The notes under the pieces: model-generated | Seen by the model: the letters and a program-made list of their open reading frames with translations, nothing else | The model's database searches: none | Told to the model about the DNA's origin: nothing | Assembly: GCF_011634895.1 (NCBI RefSeq) | Contig: NZ_SIRR01000012.1 | Span: forward strand, 62,001 to 126,000 | DNA from: Rheinheimera pleomorphica | Lineage (GTDB): Bacteria > Pseudomonadota > Gammaproteobacteria > Enterobacterales > Alteromonadaceae | Direction: 5' to 3' | DNA length: 64,000 nucleotides | Shown: positions 18,423-25,918 of the stretch, one piece after another | How the letters are laid out: every line of letters starts with the position of its first letter | How positions within the stretch are numbered: position 1 is the first letter of the stretch | Made by a program: the position numbers and the translations under genes

Positions 18423-19295
18423 ATGACGTTATCTGCAGCCACTTTGCGGCTTACTATGCTTTTTTTCTGCGCGGTGATCTGGCCTGATGCCCGGGCGGTT
18501 GACAGCCAGATAAACTGGGCGGTGAACACGGCACCACCTTTTCATATTGTAGATGGCGATTTCAAACAACAAGGGCTGTGTGATGTGCTGATAGACACAG
18601 TACACCGCTATTTGCCAGAACTGAAAAAACGCCGTGAAATATTGCCACAGCCACGCATAGGCCGGGCCCTGGAACGTTCTGAAAACCTGTGTTTTGCCTG
18701 CATGATTGCCAAACCGCAGGGCGAGCAGGGCGCTTATTATAGCTTGCCTACCCATGTGTATACCCCGCATCAGATCATTACCAACGACAAGACCGCCAGC
18801 CTGATTAAACAGCGTTACCCACTTCCGGTGCCGCTGGCCGATTTACTGGCCGACGAGCAGCTGCAGTTTGGTTACCCGGCCGGGCGGCGCTACGGCGTGT
18901 TACAGCCATTAATAGAAGGCCAGTATAACCGGCCCGGCAACCGGCTGGTGCGCTCGGGCGATAATGGCCCACTGGCCATTTTGCAGATGATTGCCTCAGA
19001 ACGGCTTGATTACACTGTCGATTACAGCATGATTAGCCGTTATTACCAGCTCACCAACGGCGCGTCGCTTACGCTATTGCCCATCGCCGAGAACCATCAA
19101 CAGGCTGTCGTCGGGGCTATCGGCTGCAGCAACAGTGCCTGGGGCAAAAGCGTGATTGAGCAGATAAATGCAATAATGCCACAAATTCATGCCGATGCTG
19201 AATTTGTGCAAAGTCTGCAGTTTTGGTTTGAGACAGATAACAACCGCGCCTATCTTCGCTACAACAAACAACAGTTAGCTAAATTAAAACGCTAA
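18423..19295 (+). CDS. Periplasmic solute-binding-like protein (TIGR02285-like)
   Basis: A 290-residue protein with a predicted N-terminal signal peptide (hydrophobic LRLTMLFFCAVIW, likely cleavage after DARA). The mature part starts INWAVNTAPPFHIVDG, resembling the first strand of amino-acid-type periplasmic binding proteins, and contains two cysteines in ENLCFACMIAK. It resembles the TIGR02285 family of uncharacterised proteins with a type II periplasmic binding fold. No transporter permease is adjacent, so an import role is not supported; sensing or binding is possible. It lies 63 nt upstream of the borosin methyltransferase on the same strand, but nothing in the sequence links them functionally. 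Confidence 0.6.
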   Translation: MTLSAATLRLTMLFFCAVIWPDARAVDSQINWAVNTAPPFHIVDGDFKQQGLCDVLIDTVHRYLPELKKRREILPQPRIGRALERSENLCFACMIAKPQGEQGAYYSLPTHVYTPHQIITNDKTASLIKQRYPLPVPLADLLADEQLQFGYPAGRRYGVLQPLIEGQYNRPGNRLVRSGDNGPLAILQMIASERLDYTVDYSMISRYYQLTNGASLTLLPIAENHQQAVVGAIGCSNSAWGKSVIEQINAIMPQIHADAEFVQSLQFWFETDNNRAYLRYNKQQLAKLKR

Positions 19296-19358
19296 GCACG
19301 CTTGCCAGCACGATAAACAACCCTTTATAGTGGCGGAAAAACAGCACAAGGACAGACA

Positions 19359-20156
19359 GTGCAAGGCAGTTTAGTGTGCATAGGCACCGGCATCACCCTG
19401 GGCAGCCATATCAGCCCGCTTTCCCGCAGTTATATTGAACAGGCCGACGTCGTGTTCGTGCTGGTGGCCGATGGCATTACCGAGAAATGGATAGAGCAGA
19501 TGAACGCCGATGTGCGTTCGTTGCAGCCGTATTACCTGGAAGGTAAATCACGCATGATCACTTACCGCGAAATGGTGGCCGCTATGCTGGCTGAAGTTAC
19601 CGCCGGTAAAAACGTGGTCGGCGCTTTTTACGGCCACCCCGGCGTATTTGCATGGGTGCCGCACAATGCCATTAAGCAAGCCCGTGAGCTTGGCTATAAC
19701 GCCCATATGGAGCCGGGCATTTCTGCCGAAGACTGCCTTTATGCCGATTTAGGCATAGACCCCGGTACCTATGGCTGCCAGCACTATGAAACCAGCCAGT
19801 TTATGTTTTATAAACGCACTATCGATACTGCTGCGTATCTGGTGTTATGGCAGGTACTTGCTGCTGGTGATAAATCTTTGGCCAGATTTTCAGCCTGCCG
19901 GCAATATCTTGAAGTATTAGTTGAGCTCTTGTCTAACTGGTACAGCCATGATCATAGCGTCTTTTTATATGAAGCAAAAACGTTGCCTGTTCAAAGCCCA
20001 AGAATTGTTGAATTAAAACTCAGCGAATTACCTGCAGCGCAACTGGATATGAAGACGACGCTGGTGATACCACCCGCTAAGAAACTTGAGAAAAATGAAG
20101 AATTGCTAAGTAAGCTTGAGTTATTTTTGGTAGATGATGATGCTAATACCGACTGA
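19359..20156 (+). CDS. Split borosin-type peptide alpha-N-methyltransferase (SonM-like)
   Basis: A 265-residue tetrapyrrole-methylase-fold enzyme of the split borosin type, which uses SAM to methylate backbone amides of a separate precursor peptide. It starts at a GTG preceded by AAGGA, giving MQGSLVCIGTGITLG. The SAM and substrate motifs YGHPGVFAWVPHNAI (residues 91-105) and MEPGISAEDCLYADLGIDPG match Shewanella SonM as I remember it. Residues Tyr59, Arg65, Tyr69 and Tyr91 have exactly the spacing of the catalytic residues Tyr66, Arg72, Tyr76 and Tyr98 of fungal OphMA, so the enzyme is probably active. It overlaps the next gene. Base composition falls from about 57 to about 35 percent GC within the gene. 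Cobalamin-type methylases are the fold alternative but lack these tyrosines. Confidence 0.86.
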   Translation: MQGSLVCIGTGITLGSHISPLSRSYIEQADVVFVLVADGITEKWIEQMNADVRSLQPYYLEGKSRMITYREMVAAMLAEVTAGKNVVGAFYGHPGVFAWVPHNAIKQARELGYNAHMEPGISAEDCLYADLGIDPGTYGCQHYETSQFMFYKRTIDTAAYLVLWQVLAAGDKSLARFSACRQYLEVLVELLSNWYSHDHSVFLYEAKTLPVQSPRIVELKLSELPAAQLDMKTTLVIPPAKKLEKNEELLSKLELFLVDDDANTD

Positions 20157-20652
20157 CTTTATTGATATATCTGCAGATTTCCAGCTTAGTGTATTTCAGT
20201 TATCTGATGTTGACACCTTTGTTCAGCTGTTCACGACTGCCGATATTATGAAGCATATTGCTCATCCGCTTCATATTGACGATGCCGTGAACGATGCTGT
20301 CACTGCTAGTCAAGTTAGCAACAGAGTTAGAACACGCCAGTTATATCTTCGCATTGCTTCAGCTGATGGACTCCCTGCAGGTTTGCTTTCTGTTATAGCC
20401 AATAAAGAATGCAGTAGCTTCGAGATCGGTATTATGCTGCTGCCTCTATTTCAAAGTACCGGCTTGAGTGCTGCTGTGGTAAAAAGTGTTTGTGTAAAGT
20501 TATTAACGCGGTACTCTGGTTGTCGGATCTGTTGTGAGATTAATGGCGATAACGCAGCTGCAAGACGACGGGCATTAAAACTCGGCTTTATAGCAACAGA
20601 GATTAAAAACAGATATGTCTTGGATCAGTATATTTTATTAAGTTCTGAGTAG
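20134..20652 (+). CDS. GNAT-type N-acetyltransferase in the borosin locus
   Basis: A 172-residue protein with a GNAT-like pattern: an N-terminal strand FQLSVFQLSDVDTFVQLF, a central strand pair (LYLRIASADGLPAGLLSVI, FEIGIMLLP), and the C-terminal CEINGDNAAARRRALKLGFIATE motif of the RimJ/RimL branch. The acetyl-CoA loop is degenerate (LFQSTGLSAAVVKSV instead of a QxxGxG/A loop). The start is one of three consecutive ATG codons at 20134, 20137 and 20140, all inside the end of the methyltransferase gene, so translation is coupled. It lies between methyltransferase and candidate precursor, suggesting it may acylate the product or an associated molecule; this is inference. Its codons are AT-rich. 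Confidence 0.68.
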   Translation: MMMLIPTDFIDISADFQLSVFQLSDVDTFVQLFTTADIMKHIAHPLHIDDAVNDAVTASQVSNRVRTRQLYLRIASADGLPAGLLSVIANKECSSFEIGIMLLPLFQSTGLSAAVVKSVCVKLLTRYSGCRICCEINGDNAAARRRALKLGFIATEIKNRYVLDQYILLSSE

Positions 20653-20661
20653 GGGATACAA

Positions 20662-20955
20662 ATGGATAACATTATAAGAGCAATAGAGTTATTAGGAAAA
20701 ACAGCCTCTTTGCAGTCTTTATCTGCAGACGAGGTAAAGCAGGTTCTTAACCCGTTGGATCTTGATGTCGCAGTGCAACAGGCCATTGTCAGCAAAGACA
20801 CCACAGCACTTGAAATGATGCTTGATGTTCGAAATAAAATTGTGTGTATGGTGAATAAACCCGAACCTGATGACGCACCTGAAGATACTCCCGAGCAGGA
20901 AGAAGAACAACCGGATAAGCAACCGGAATCCAGTAAATATATTGCTAATTGGTAA
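20662..20955 (+). CDS. Candidate borosin precursor peptide (SonA-like)
   Basis: A 97-residue protein with AGGGG before the ATG, 9 nt after the GNAT stop. Residues 1-55 look helical. The segment DLDVAVQQAIVSKDTTALEMML (33-54) lines up by eye with the GLTDEQINAVMTGDMEKL part of SonA, the binding domain that docks on the methyltransferase. A short hydrophobic stretch NKIVCMVNKP (58-67) follows at the place where SonA carries its methylated core, then a very acidic, proline-rich tail (70-89) and the end SSKYIANW. The candidate core is therefore internal, with a C-terminal follower, or else the terminal YIANW. No transporter or dedicated protease is adjacent. The precursor role is inferred from position and faint similarity; experimental proof is absent. 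Confidence 0.68.
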   Translation: MDNIIRAIELLGKTASLQSLSADEVKQVLNPLDLDVAVQQAIVSKDTTALEMMLDVRNKIVCMVNKPEPDDAPEDTPEQEEEQPDKQPESSKYIANW

Positions 20956-20964
20956 GCCGTATTA

Positions 20965-22728
20965 ATGTTACTGCAGAAACTTTCTATTTTGCTATTGTTG
21001 ACGCTCTTTGCATTACCATGTGCTCGCGCCTCGAATTCAGAGATCTTGGATAGATTGCAAAAGCTGGAAGATATTCGTCTGACGGATTTTCAAGGTTTCA
21101 GCAGTGGACTACATGAATTAGCGATAGAACAACCCAGATTTAGTAACGAAGAAACGGTGTATTACACACTCCTGAAAGGATACGAAAGTACCCTTTCAGG
21201 AGACTATAATCATGCGTTGAAAACAATAGATCCACTAGTTAGTTCTGGTGATGATAGCGTATTTTCATTTAGAGCCCGTGTTCTGGCTGTTAATTTGTAT
21301 ATCTTATCCAGAGATTACTTAAAAGCTTTTATCATGTTGGGGAACATTAATGAGCAGCTTGATAATATCAATGATGAAGTCGCAAAAACCCAGGCAATAG
21401 CCAACATTGCTATGCTTTACAACGAAATTGAGCGTTACGATATTTCGTTGTTTTACACTGAGCGTTTTATGCAGTCTTCAGTTGCAGCCAAAATGGCCTG
21501 CCGGGTACAGGTTCATCGTATGCTGTCGCTGTTAAGACTGGAAAAAACAGCAACTTTTTTAAATGATGTTGATGGCGCGCTAGCCGATTGTCAGCGTAGT
21601 AATGAAAAGATCCCTGAGTTGATTATTCAGCATTACAAAATGCAAGCCATTGCTGAACAGGGACGCTATGATGATGTGATCACGGTATTCAATGCTAACA
21701 AAACCGCTGTGCAACAGACCGGGTATCCAATATTGATCGCCGGTGTCTGGACCGAAGCCGCAAAATCTTATCTGAACTCCGGTATGCTTAACGAAGCCGA
21801 GCAACTTGCATATCAGGCTTTAAAACAAATTGATCACATTGATGTAAGTCTGGCGCATGTTGAGCTTTATTCGTTATTAGCTGAGTTGGAAAAACGACAA
21901 GGAGACTACCAAACAGCCTTGGCGTTTTTTGAGCAACTAGCCGTACTACAAAAACAGTACACCAATAATAAAATTAGCCAGCAACTTGCCTATCATCAGG
22001 CAGAGGGCGAACTTGCTATAAAAAATCAGCGGATAGCTTTGCTGGATAAAGACAATGAGGTGCTGGCGTTACAACGTGACTTATACGAGCAGGAAGCCCG
22101 GCAAAACCAGCTGATGGTATTGACATTGGCTGCGGTACTTATCTTTGCCAGCGCTTTGGCTTATCGCGGTATCTCTGGCCGGCGGCGCTTTAAGAAAATT
22201 GCGGAATATGATCAGCTTACCGGTGTCAGTAACAGGTACCACTTTAATAACCAGGCACAGATAGCGCTGGAATATTGCGATAAGAACGCTAAACCTGCAG
22301 CGCTTATTCTGTTTGATTTAGACCACTTTAAACAAATTAACGACGCCCATGGTCATGCTGCCGGTGACTGGGCACTGCAGGCGGTGGTAAAAACCTGCCG
22401 CAACTTTATGCGCAACAACGATGTGTTCGGCCGTATTGGCGGCGAAGAGTTTGCCGTGCTGCTGCCCGGCTGCCAAAGTGATAAAGCGGCGTTATTGGCC
22501 GAGATTTGCCGCGACGCCATTGCCAGCATTGATTGTAGCGACAGCGGTTTTGATTTTCCGCTAAGTGCCAGCTTTGGCGTCAGTGGCTCTGACACGTCTG
22601 GCTATTCGTTAAAACAACTGCTGGCCGATGCCGATAATGCCATGTATCAGGCTAAAGCAGCAGGGCGCGACACGGTGATTAGTTTTGAACTGGAGTCGTG
22701 TCATTATGAATCTGGCGCTAAAAGCTAG
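20965..22728 (+). CDS. Membrane GGDEF diguanylate cyclase with periplasmic TPR-like domain (1)
   Basis: A 587-residue protein: signal peptide (hydrophobic to about residue 23, ending PCARA), a helical, TPR-like sensor region of about 350 residues expected in the periplasm, a short coiled segment, one membrane helix near 383-402 (LMVLTLAAVLIFASALAY), then a cytoplasmic GGDEF domain. The active-site motif is GGEEF at 492-496 and the inhibitory I-site RxxD is at 483-486 (RNND), so it should make cyclic di-GMP with product feedback. It begins 9 nt after the candidate precursor. Its N-terminal half is low in GC, whereas the GGDEF half is nearly the same as in the next gene. Confidence 0.86.
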   Translation: MLLQKLSILLLLTLFALPCARASNSEILDRLQKLEDIRLTDFQGFSSGLHELAIEQPRFSNEETVYYTLLKGYESTLSGDYNHALKTIDPLVSSGDDSVFSFRARVLAVNLYILSRDYLKAFIMLGNINEQLDNINDEVAKTQAIANIAMLYNEIERYDISLFYTERFMQSSVAAKMACRVQVHRMLSLLRLEKTATFLNDVDGALADCQRSNEKIPELIIQHYKMQAIAEQGRYDDVITVFNANKTAVQQTGYPILIAGVWTEAAKSYLNSGMLNEAEQLAYQALKQIDHIDVSLAHVELYSLLAELEKRQGDYQTALAFFEQLAVLQKQYTNNKISQQLAYHQAEGELAIKNQRIALLDKDNEVLALQRDLYEQEARQNQLMVLTLAAVLIFASALAYRGISGRRRFKKIAEYDQLTGVSNRYHFNNQAQIALEYCDKNAKPAALILFDLDHFKQINDAHGHAAGDWALQAVVKTCRNFMRNNDVFGRIGGEEFAVLLPGCQSDKAALLAEICRDAIASIDCSDSGFDFPLSASFGVSGSDTSGYSLKQLLADADNAMYQAKAAGRDTVISFELESCHYESGAKS

Positions 22729-24493
22729 TACGCCGTTTCTGGGCGCGGCTAACGCTAAAACAGTCCGCAAGGCGGTCTGGCACAAACCAGCAATCATATT
22801 GTTTGCTGGTTTTTTTATGTTGCTGATAGCAGACGCCAGCGCCAGTGCACGTTTAGAACGCCTTGATGAGTTGAAAGTTGCCGATGTCGGAGCTTTTAAA
22901 CAACAGCTTGCGATTATTGAACGCGACAGCACCAGCTTGTCTGCGGCAGAGCGGGACTATCTGCAGCTATTGCAAGGCTATAATCTGATGCTGTCAGGCG
23001 ATCTTAAAGCTGCACAATTGCATTTAACCTCAATGTTGCACAGCCCGATCGCGCCAGAGCTGTTGTTTCGGGTTAAAGCATTGCTGATTAATGTGCAGGC
23101 CGTCTCCCGCAACTATCACTCCGCTTTTTCGTTACTGCAGGATATTACCCGCCAGTTACCAGATATTCAAAATGCGCGTGCAAAGGAGCATGGCCTTAGT
23201 GTCATGGCATACAGCTACAACCAACTGGAACAGTTTGAAACCGGCAAGTTTTATTCACAAATGCTGATAAATAGTGCCGTATCAGAGCGCGCCAGGTGTC
23301 ATGCAAAGCATCATCTTTTGGAGTCCTTGTATGGCCTGAAAGATTGGCCGGCATTTAACGAACGGGTTACCGAGGCTATTGCCCATTGTTTGCAGCTTAA
23401 CGAACAGGTATTTGCCAACCTGATCCGAATTAAGCGGCACAATTATCTGCTAAACCTAGGCGACGTTGAACAAGCCAGCCAATATTTCCACAGTTATAAA
23501 GACGAACTTAACGCTATTAGTTATCCGCTGCTGGTTGCCAGTGCGTCAGCTTTGGCTGCACAAGGAGAAGTAAAACGGGGTAAGTATGATGACGCTTTAA
23601 ACCTGGCCAATGCTGCCTTAAATATGCTGGATACTGAAGACTATAGCCTGCCGCTGATAAACACCTATCAAGCGTTGTATAGCGCACACGAAGCGCAACA
23701 AAACTATAAAACGGCGCTGCATTTTCAGCGCAAATACACGGAAGCGTTAAAAGCACACAGTGATAACCGTTTTGCACAGCAACAAGCTTATTACCTGGCC
23801 AGAGCCGAGGTTGAAGTAAAAAACCAACGTATTGCGCTACTGGATAAAGACAATGAGCTGTTGGCATTACAGCGTGATTTATACGGCCAGGACGCACGGC
23901 AGAATAAGCTGCTGGTATTCGTGCTGGGCGTTATCTTGTTACTGGCCAGCATGGCGGCCTACCGGGGTATTACCGGCCGGCAGCGCTTTAAGAAAATTGC
24001 CGAGTATGACCAGCTTACTGGTATCAGTAACCGTTATCACTTTACTAATCAGGCCTCGCTGGCGCTGGAGTACTGCGAAAAAAATGCCAAGCCGGTGGCC
24101 GTGATGTTATTTGATCTGGACCACTTTAAGCAGATTAACGATATCCACGGCCATGCTGCCGGTGACTGGGCGTTGCAGGCGGTGGTGAAAACCTGCCGTA
24201 ACTTTATGCGCAATAATGATATATTTGGCCGAATTGGCGGTGAAGAATTTGCCGTCGTGTTGCCAGGCTGCCAAAGCGACAAAGCGGTGTTACTGGCGGA
24301 GATTTGCCGTGACGCCATTGCCAGTATTAATAGCCACGACAGTGGTTACCACTTTAGGTTAAGCGCCAGTTTTGGCGTTAGCGGCTCGGACAGTTCAGGG
24401 TATTTGTTAAAGCAACTGCTGGCGGATGCCGACCACGCCATGTATCAGGCTAAAGCGGCAGGGCGTGACAAAGTGGTGGCTTTTTCCGGCTAA
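22706..24493 (+). CDS. Membrane GGDEF diguanylate cyclase with periplasmic TPR-like domain (2)
   Basis: A 595-residue paralogue of the preceding gene, overlapping its 3' end by 23 bp. It begins at the ATG at 22706; a TTG at 22685 opens the same frame. A basic N-terminal stretch precedes a hydrophobic segment (AIILFAGFFMLLIADASASA), then a TPR-like region, a membrane helix (LLVFVLGVILLLASMAAY) and the GGDEF domain. GGEEF is at 511-515 and the I-site RNND at 502-505, so activity is expected. The cytoplasmic domains of the two paralogues are almost identical while the sensor halves have diverged, suggesting separate signals feeding the same output. Confidence 0.87.
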   Translation: MNLALKASTPFLGAANAKTVRKAVWHKPAIILFAGFFMLLIADASASARLERLDELKVADVGAFKQQLAIIERDSTSLSAAERDYLQLLQGYNLMLSGDLKAAQLHLTSMLHSPIAPELLFRVKALLINVQAVSRNYHSAFSLLQDITRQLPDIQNARAKEHGLSVMAYSYNQLEQFETGKFYSQMLINSAVSERARCHAKHHLLESLYGLKDWPAFNERVTEAIAHCLQLNEQVFANLIRIKRHNYLLNLGDVEQASQYFHSYKDELNAISYPLLVASASALAAQGEVKRGKYDDALNLANAALNMLDTEDYSLPLINTYQALYSAHEAQQNYKTALHFQRKYTEALKAHSDNRFAQQQAYYLARAEVEVKNQRIALLDKDNELLALQRDLYGQDARQNKLLVFVLGVILLLASMAAYRGITGRQRFKKIAEYDQLTGISNRYHFTNQASLALEYCEKNAKPVAVMLFDLDHFKQINDIHGHAAGDWALQAVVKTCRNFMRNNDIFGRIGGEEFAVVLPGCQSDKAVLLAEICRDAIASINSHDSGYHFRLSASFGVSGSDSSGYLLKQLLADADHAMYQAKAAGRDKVVAFSG

Positions 24494-24567
24494 AGTGTCC
24501 AGTGCCGTTTTGTCTGTGGTGTTAATGGGTTAGAATTTGCCGCAATCTGACAACAGGGAGCAGGCGC

Positions 24568-25623
24568 ATGGCGCAAACCTTACTACCGCTGCAACAAGAT
24601 GGCGATTTCTTAACCCTTACCTTAGCCAATCCGGACGGTTTAGCCCCGGCACAGTTTAGCCTTGCCGATGGCACGACAGCCAGCATATGGGATACCGGCG
24701 TTATTTGTTTTGAACCGAAAACCGCCACTGCAAAAGACATCGTGCTGTCTTGCGGCGTGCATGGCAATGAAACCGCACCTATCGAAATCTGTGCCGAGCT
24801 GGTAAAAGATCTGCTCACCGGTAAGTTAACGCTGAAACACCGCCTACTGGTGTTATTTGGCAACCCGCCGGCGATAAATGCCGGCACGCGGGAAGTCAGC
24901 GAAAACTTAAACCGGCTGTTTTCCGGCCATCATAGTTTGGGCGCCGGGTTAATTAACGCCGAGCGCAAGCGCGCCAAGGCGTTAGAGGAATATGTCAGCC
25001 GGTTTTATAGTCAGGTACGCATAACCGGTGCGACTACGCGTAACCGTTATTTGTATGACTTGCACACCGCTATTCGCGGCTCGCGCTTTGAAAAATTTGC
25101 CGTTTATCCATTCTTACACGACAAGCCCTGGCAAAAAGCTGAATTTGAATTTTTACAGGCTTGCGATGTGACCACGGTATTGTTAATGCAAACACCGGCC
25201 TCTACTTTTAGCTACTATGCGTCCAATAGCCATGGTGCCGATGCGTTTACCATAGAGCTGGGGAAAGTGCAGCCGTTTGGCAAAAATGATATGAGCCGTT
25301 TTAGCAAAGCCCGCGCAGCGCTGCGCCAACTGGTTAGTAGTGACACTGTGCAAACGCAGCGCTTCGATGAGCAGCAGTTTCAGCTGTATCAGGTGTACCG
25401 CGCCATTAATAAACAAACGCAGGAGTTTAAACTGCATTTTGCCGATGATGTCGAAAACTTTACCAGTTACCCGCTTGGCACCTTGTTGGCCACCGATGGC
25501 GATACTGAGTACCGGGTAGAGCGTGAAGGCGAGGCGATAATTTTCCCTAACGCCAAAGTGGCCATTGGTCAACGCGCCATGCTGATGGTGGTACCGACTA
25601 CCGTCGCGCATAATCTGGCGTAA
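24568..25623 (+). CDS. astE: Succinylglutamate desuccinylase
   Basis: A 351-residue zinc amidohydrolase of the M14/AstE family that splits N-succinylglutamate into succinate and glutamate, the last step of the arginine succinyltransferase pathway. The metal ligands are visible in GVHGNETAP (His65, Glu68) and the later DLHTAIRGS histidine; the catalytic region is TIELGKVQPFGKND. The length is normal. The other ast genes are not in this window. It is preceded by GGGAGCAGG as ribosome binding site and followed by a perfect hairpin. Confidence 0.94.
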   Translation: MAQTLLPLQQDGDFLTLTLANPDGLAPAQFSLADGTTASIWDTGVICFEPKTATAKDIVLSCGVHGNETAPIEICAELVKDLLTGKLTLKHRLLVLFGNPPAINAGTREVSENLNRLFSGHHSLGAGLINAERKRAKALEEYVSRFYSQVRITGATTRNRYLYDLHTAIRGSRFEKFAVYPFLHDKPWQKAEFEFLQACDVTTVLLMQTPASTFSYYASNSHGADAFTIELGKVQPFGKNDMSRFSKARAALRQLVSSDTVQTQRFDEQQFQLYQVYRAINKQTQEFKLHFADDVENFTSYPLGTLLATDGDTEYRVEREGEAIIFPNAKVAIGQRAMLMVVPTTVAHNLA

Positions 25624-25677
25624 ACTTAGCGCTAGTGACAGCAAGAGTGACAACAACAGTAAATTTAACCTGACAGT

Positions 25678-25704
25678 CGTTTGCTCTGCTGCACAGAGCA
25701 AACG
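25678..25704 (+). repeat. 11-bp perfect hairpin downstream of astE
   Basis: CGTTTGCTCTG and CAGAGCAAACG are perfect inverted repeats with a 5-nt loop (ctgca), 55 nt after the astE stop. No T-run follows, so it is either a weak terminator or an RNA-stabilising structure in the leader of the next operon. Confidence 0.65.
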
Positions 25705-25725
25705 GCAGCTTAGGTTGCAATGCAG

Positions 25726-25741
25726 TTTACGTAAAGGTAAA
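25726..25741. promoter_or_regulatory. LiuR-like operator upstream of the BCKDH operon
   Basis: TTTACGTAAAGGTAAA is a 16-bp inverted repeat with one broken outer pair plus the non-palindromic centre. It has the same layout as the two sites in the etf region. It sits between a possible -35 (TTGCAA, 25715-25720) and -10 (TAAAGT, 25738-25743) with a 17-nt spacer, the usual place for a MerR-family regulator. It is about 180 bp upstream of the first gene of the operon. Confidence 0.5.
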
Positions 25742-25918
25742 GTTGCCGCCGATAAGAAACAGAACAATCCGGTACCGGCCTATGGCTTGTACAAAACGGG
25801 GAGCGCGGTAAAACCGCTATACTAAGCCGGTAAACCCAAGCTGCGATAACCTGCAACACACCGCAGGTTGCGCTATCCGGCTACATGTCTAACACGTATA
25901 ACAAACAAGAGACACCCT

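Larger units (their letters stand above)
19850..22030. other. Low-GC segment from the methyltransferase into the first GGDEF gene
   Basis: Hand counts on single 60-base lines give 34/60 GC at 19561, then 22/60 at 19921, 20/60 at 20101, 20/60 at 20161 and 23/60 at 21361, then 32/60 at 22381. The borders fall inside coding genes, not between them. The boundaries given are approximate. Confidence 0.6.

Noticed and set aside
25787-25823. Promoter-like TTGTAC and TATACT upstream of bkdA1
   Set aside because: The spacing between the two elements is about 25 nt, too long for a sigma-70 promoter.
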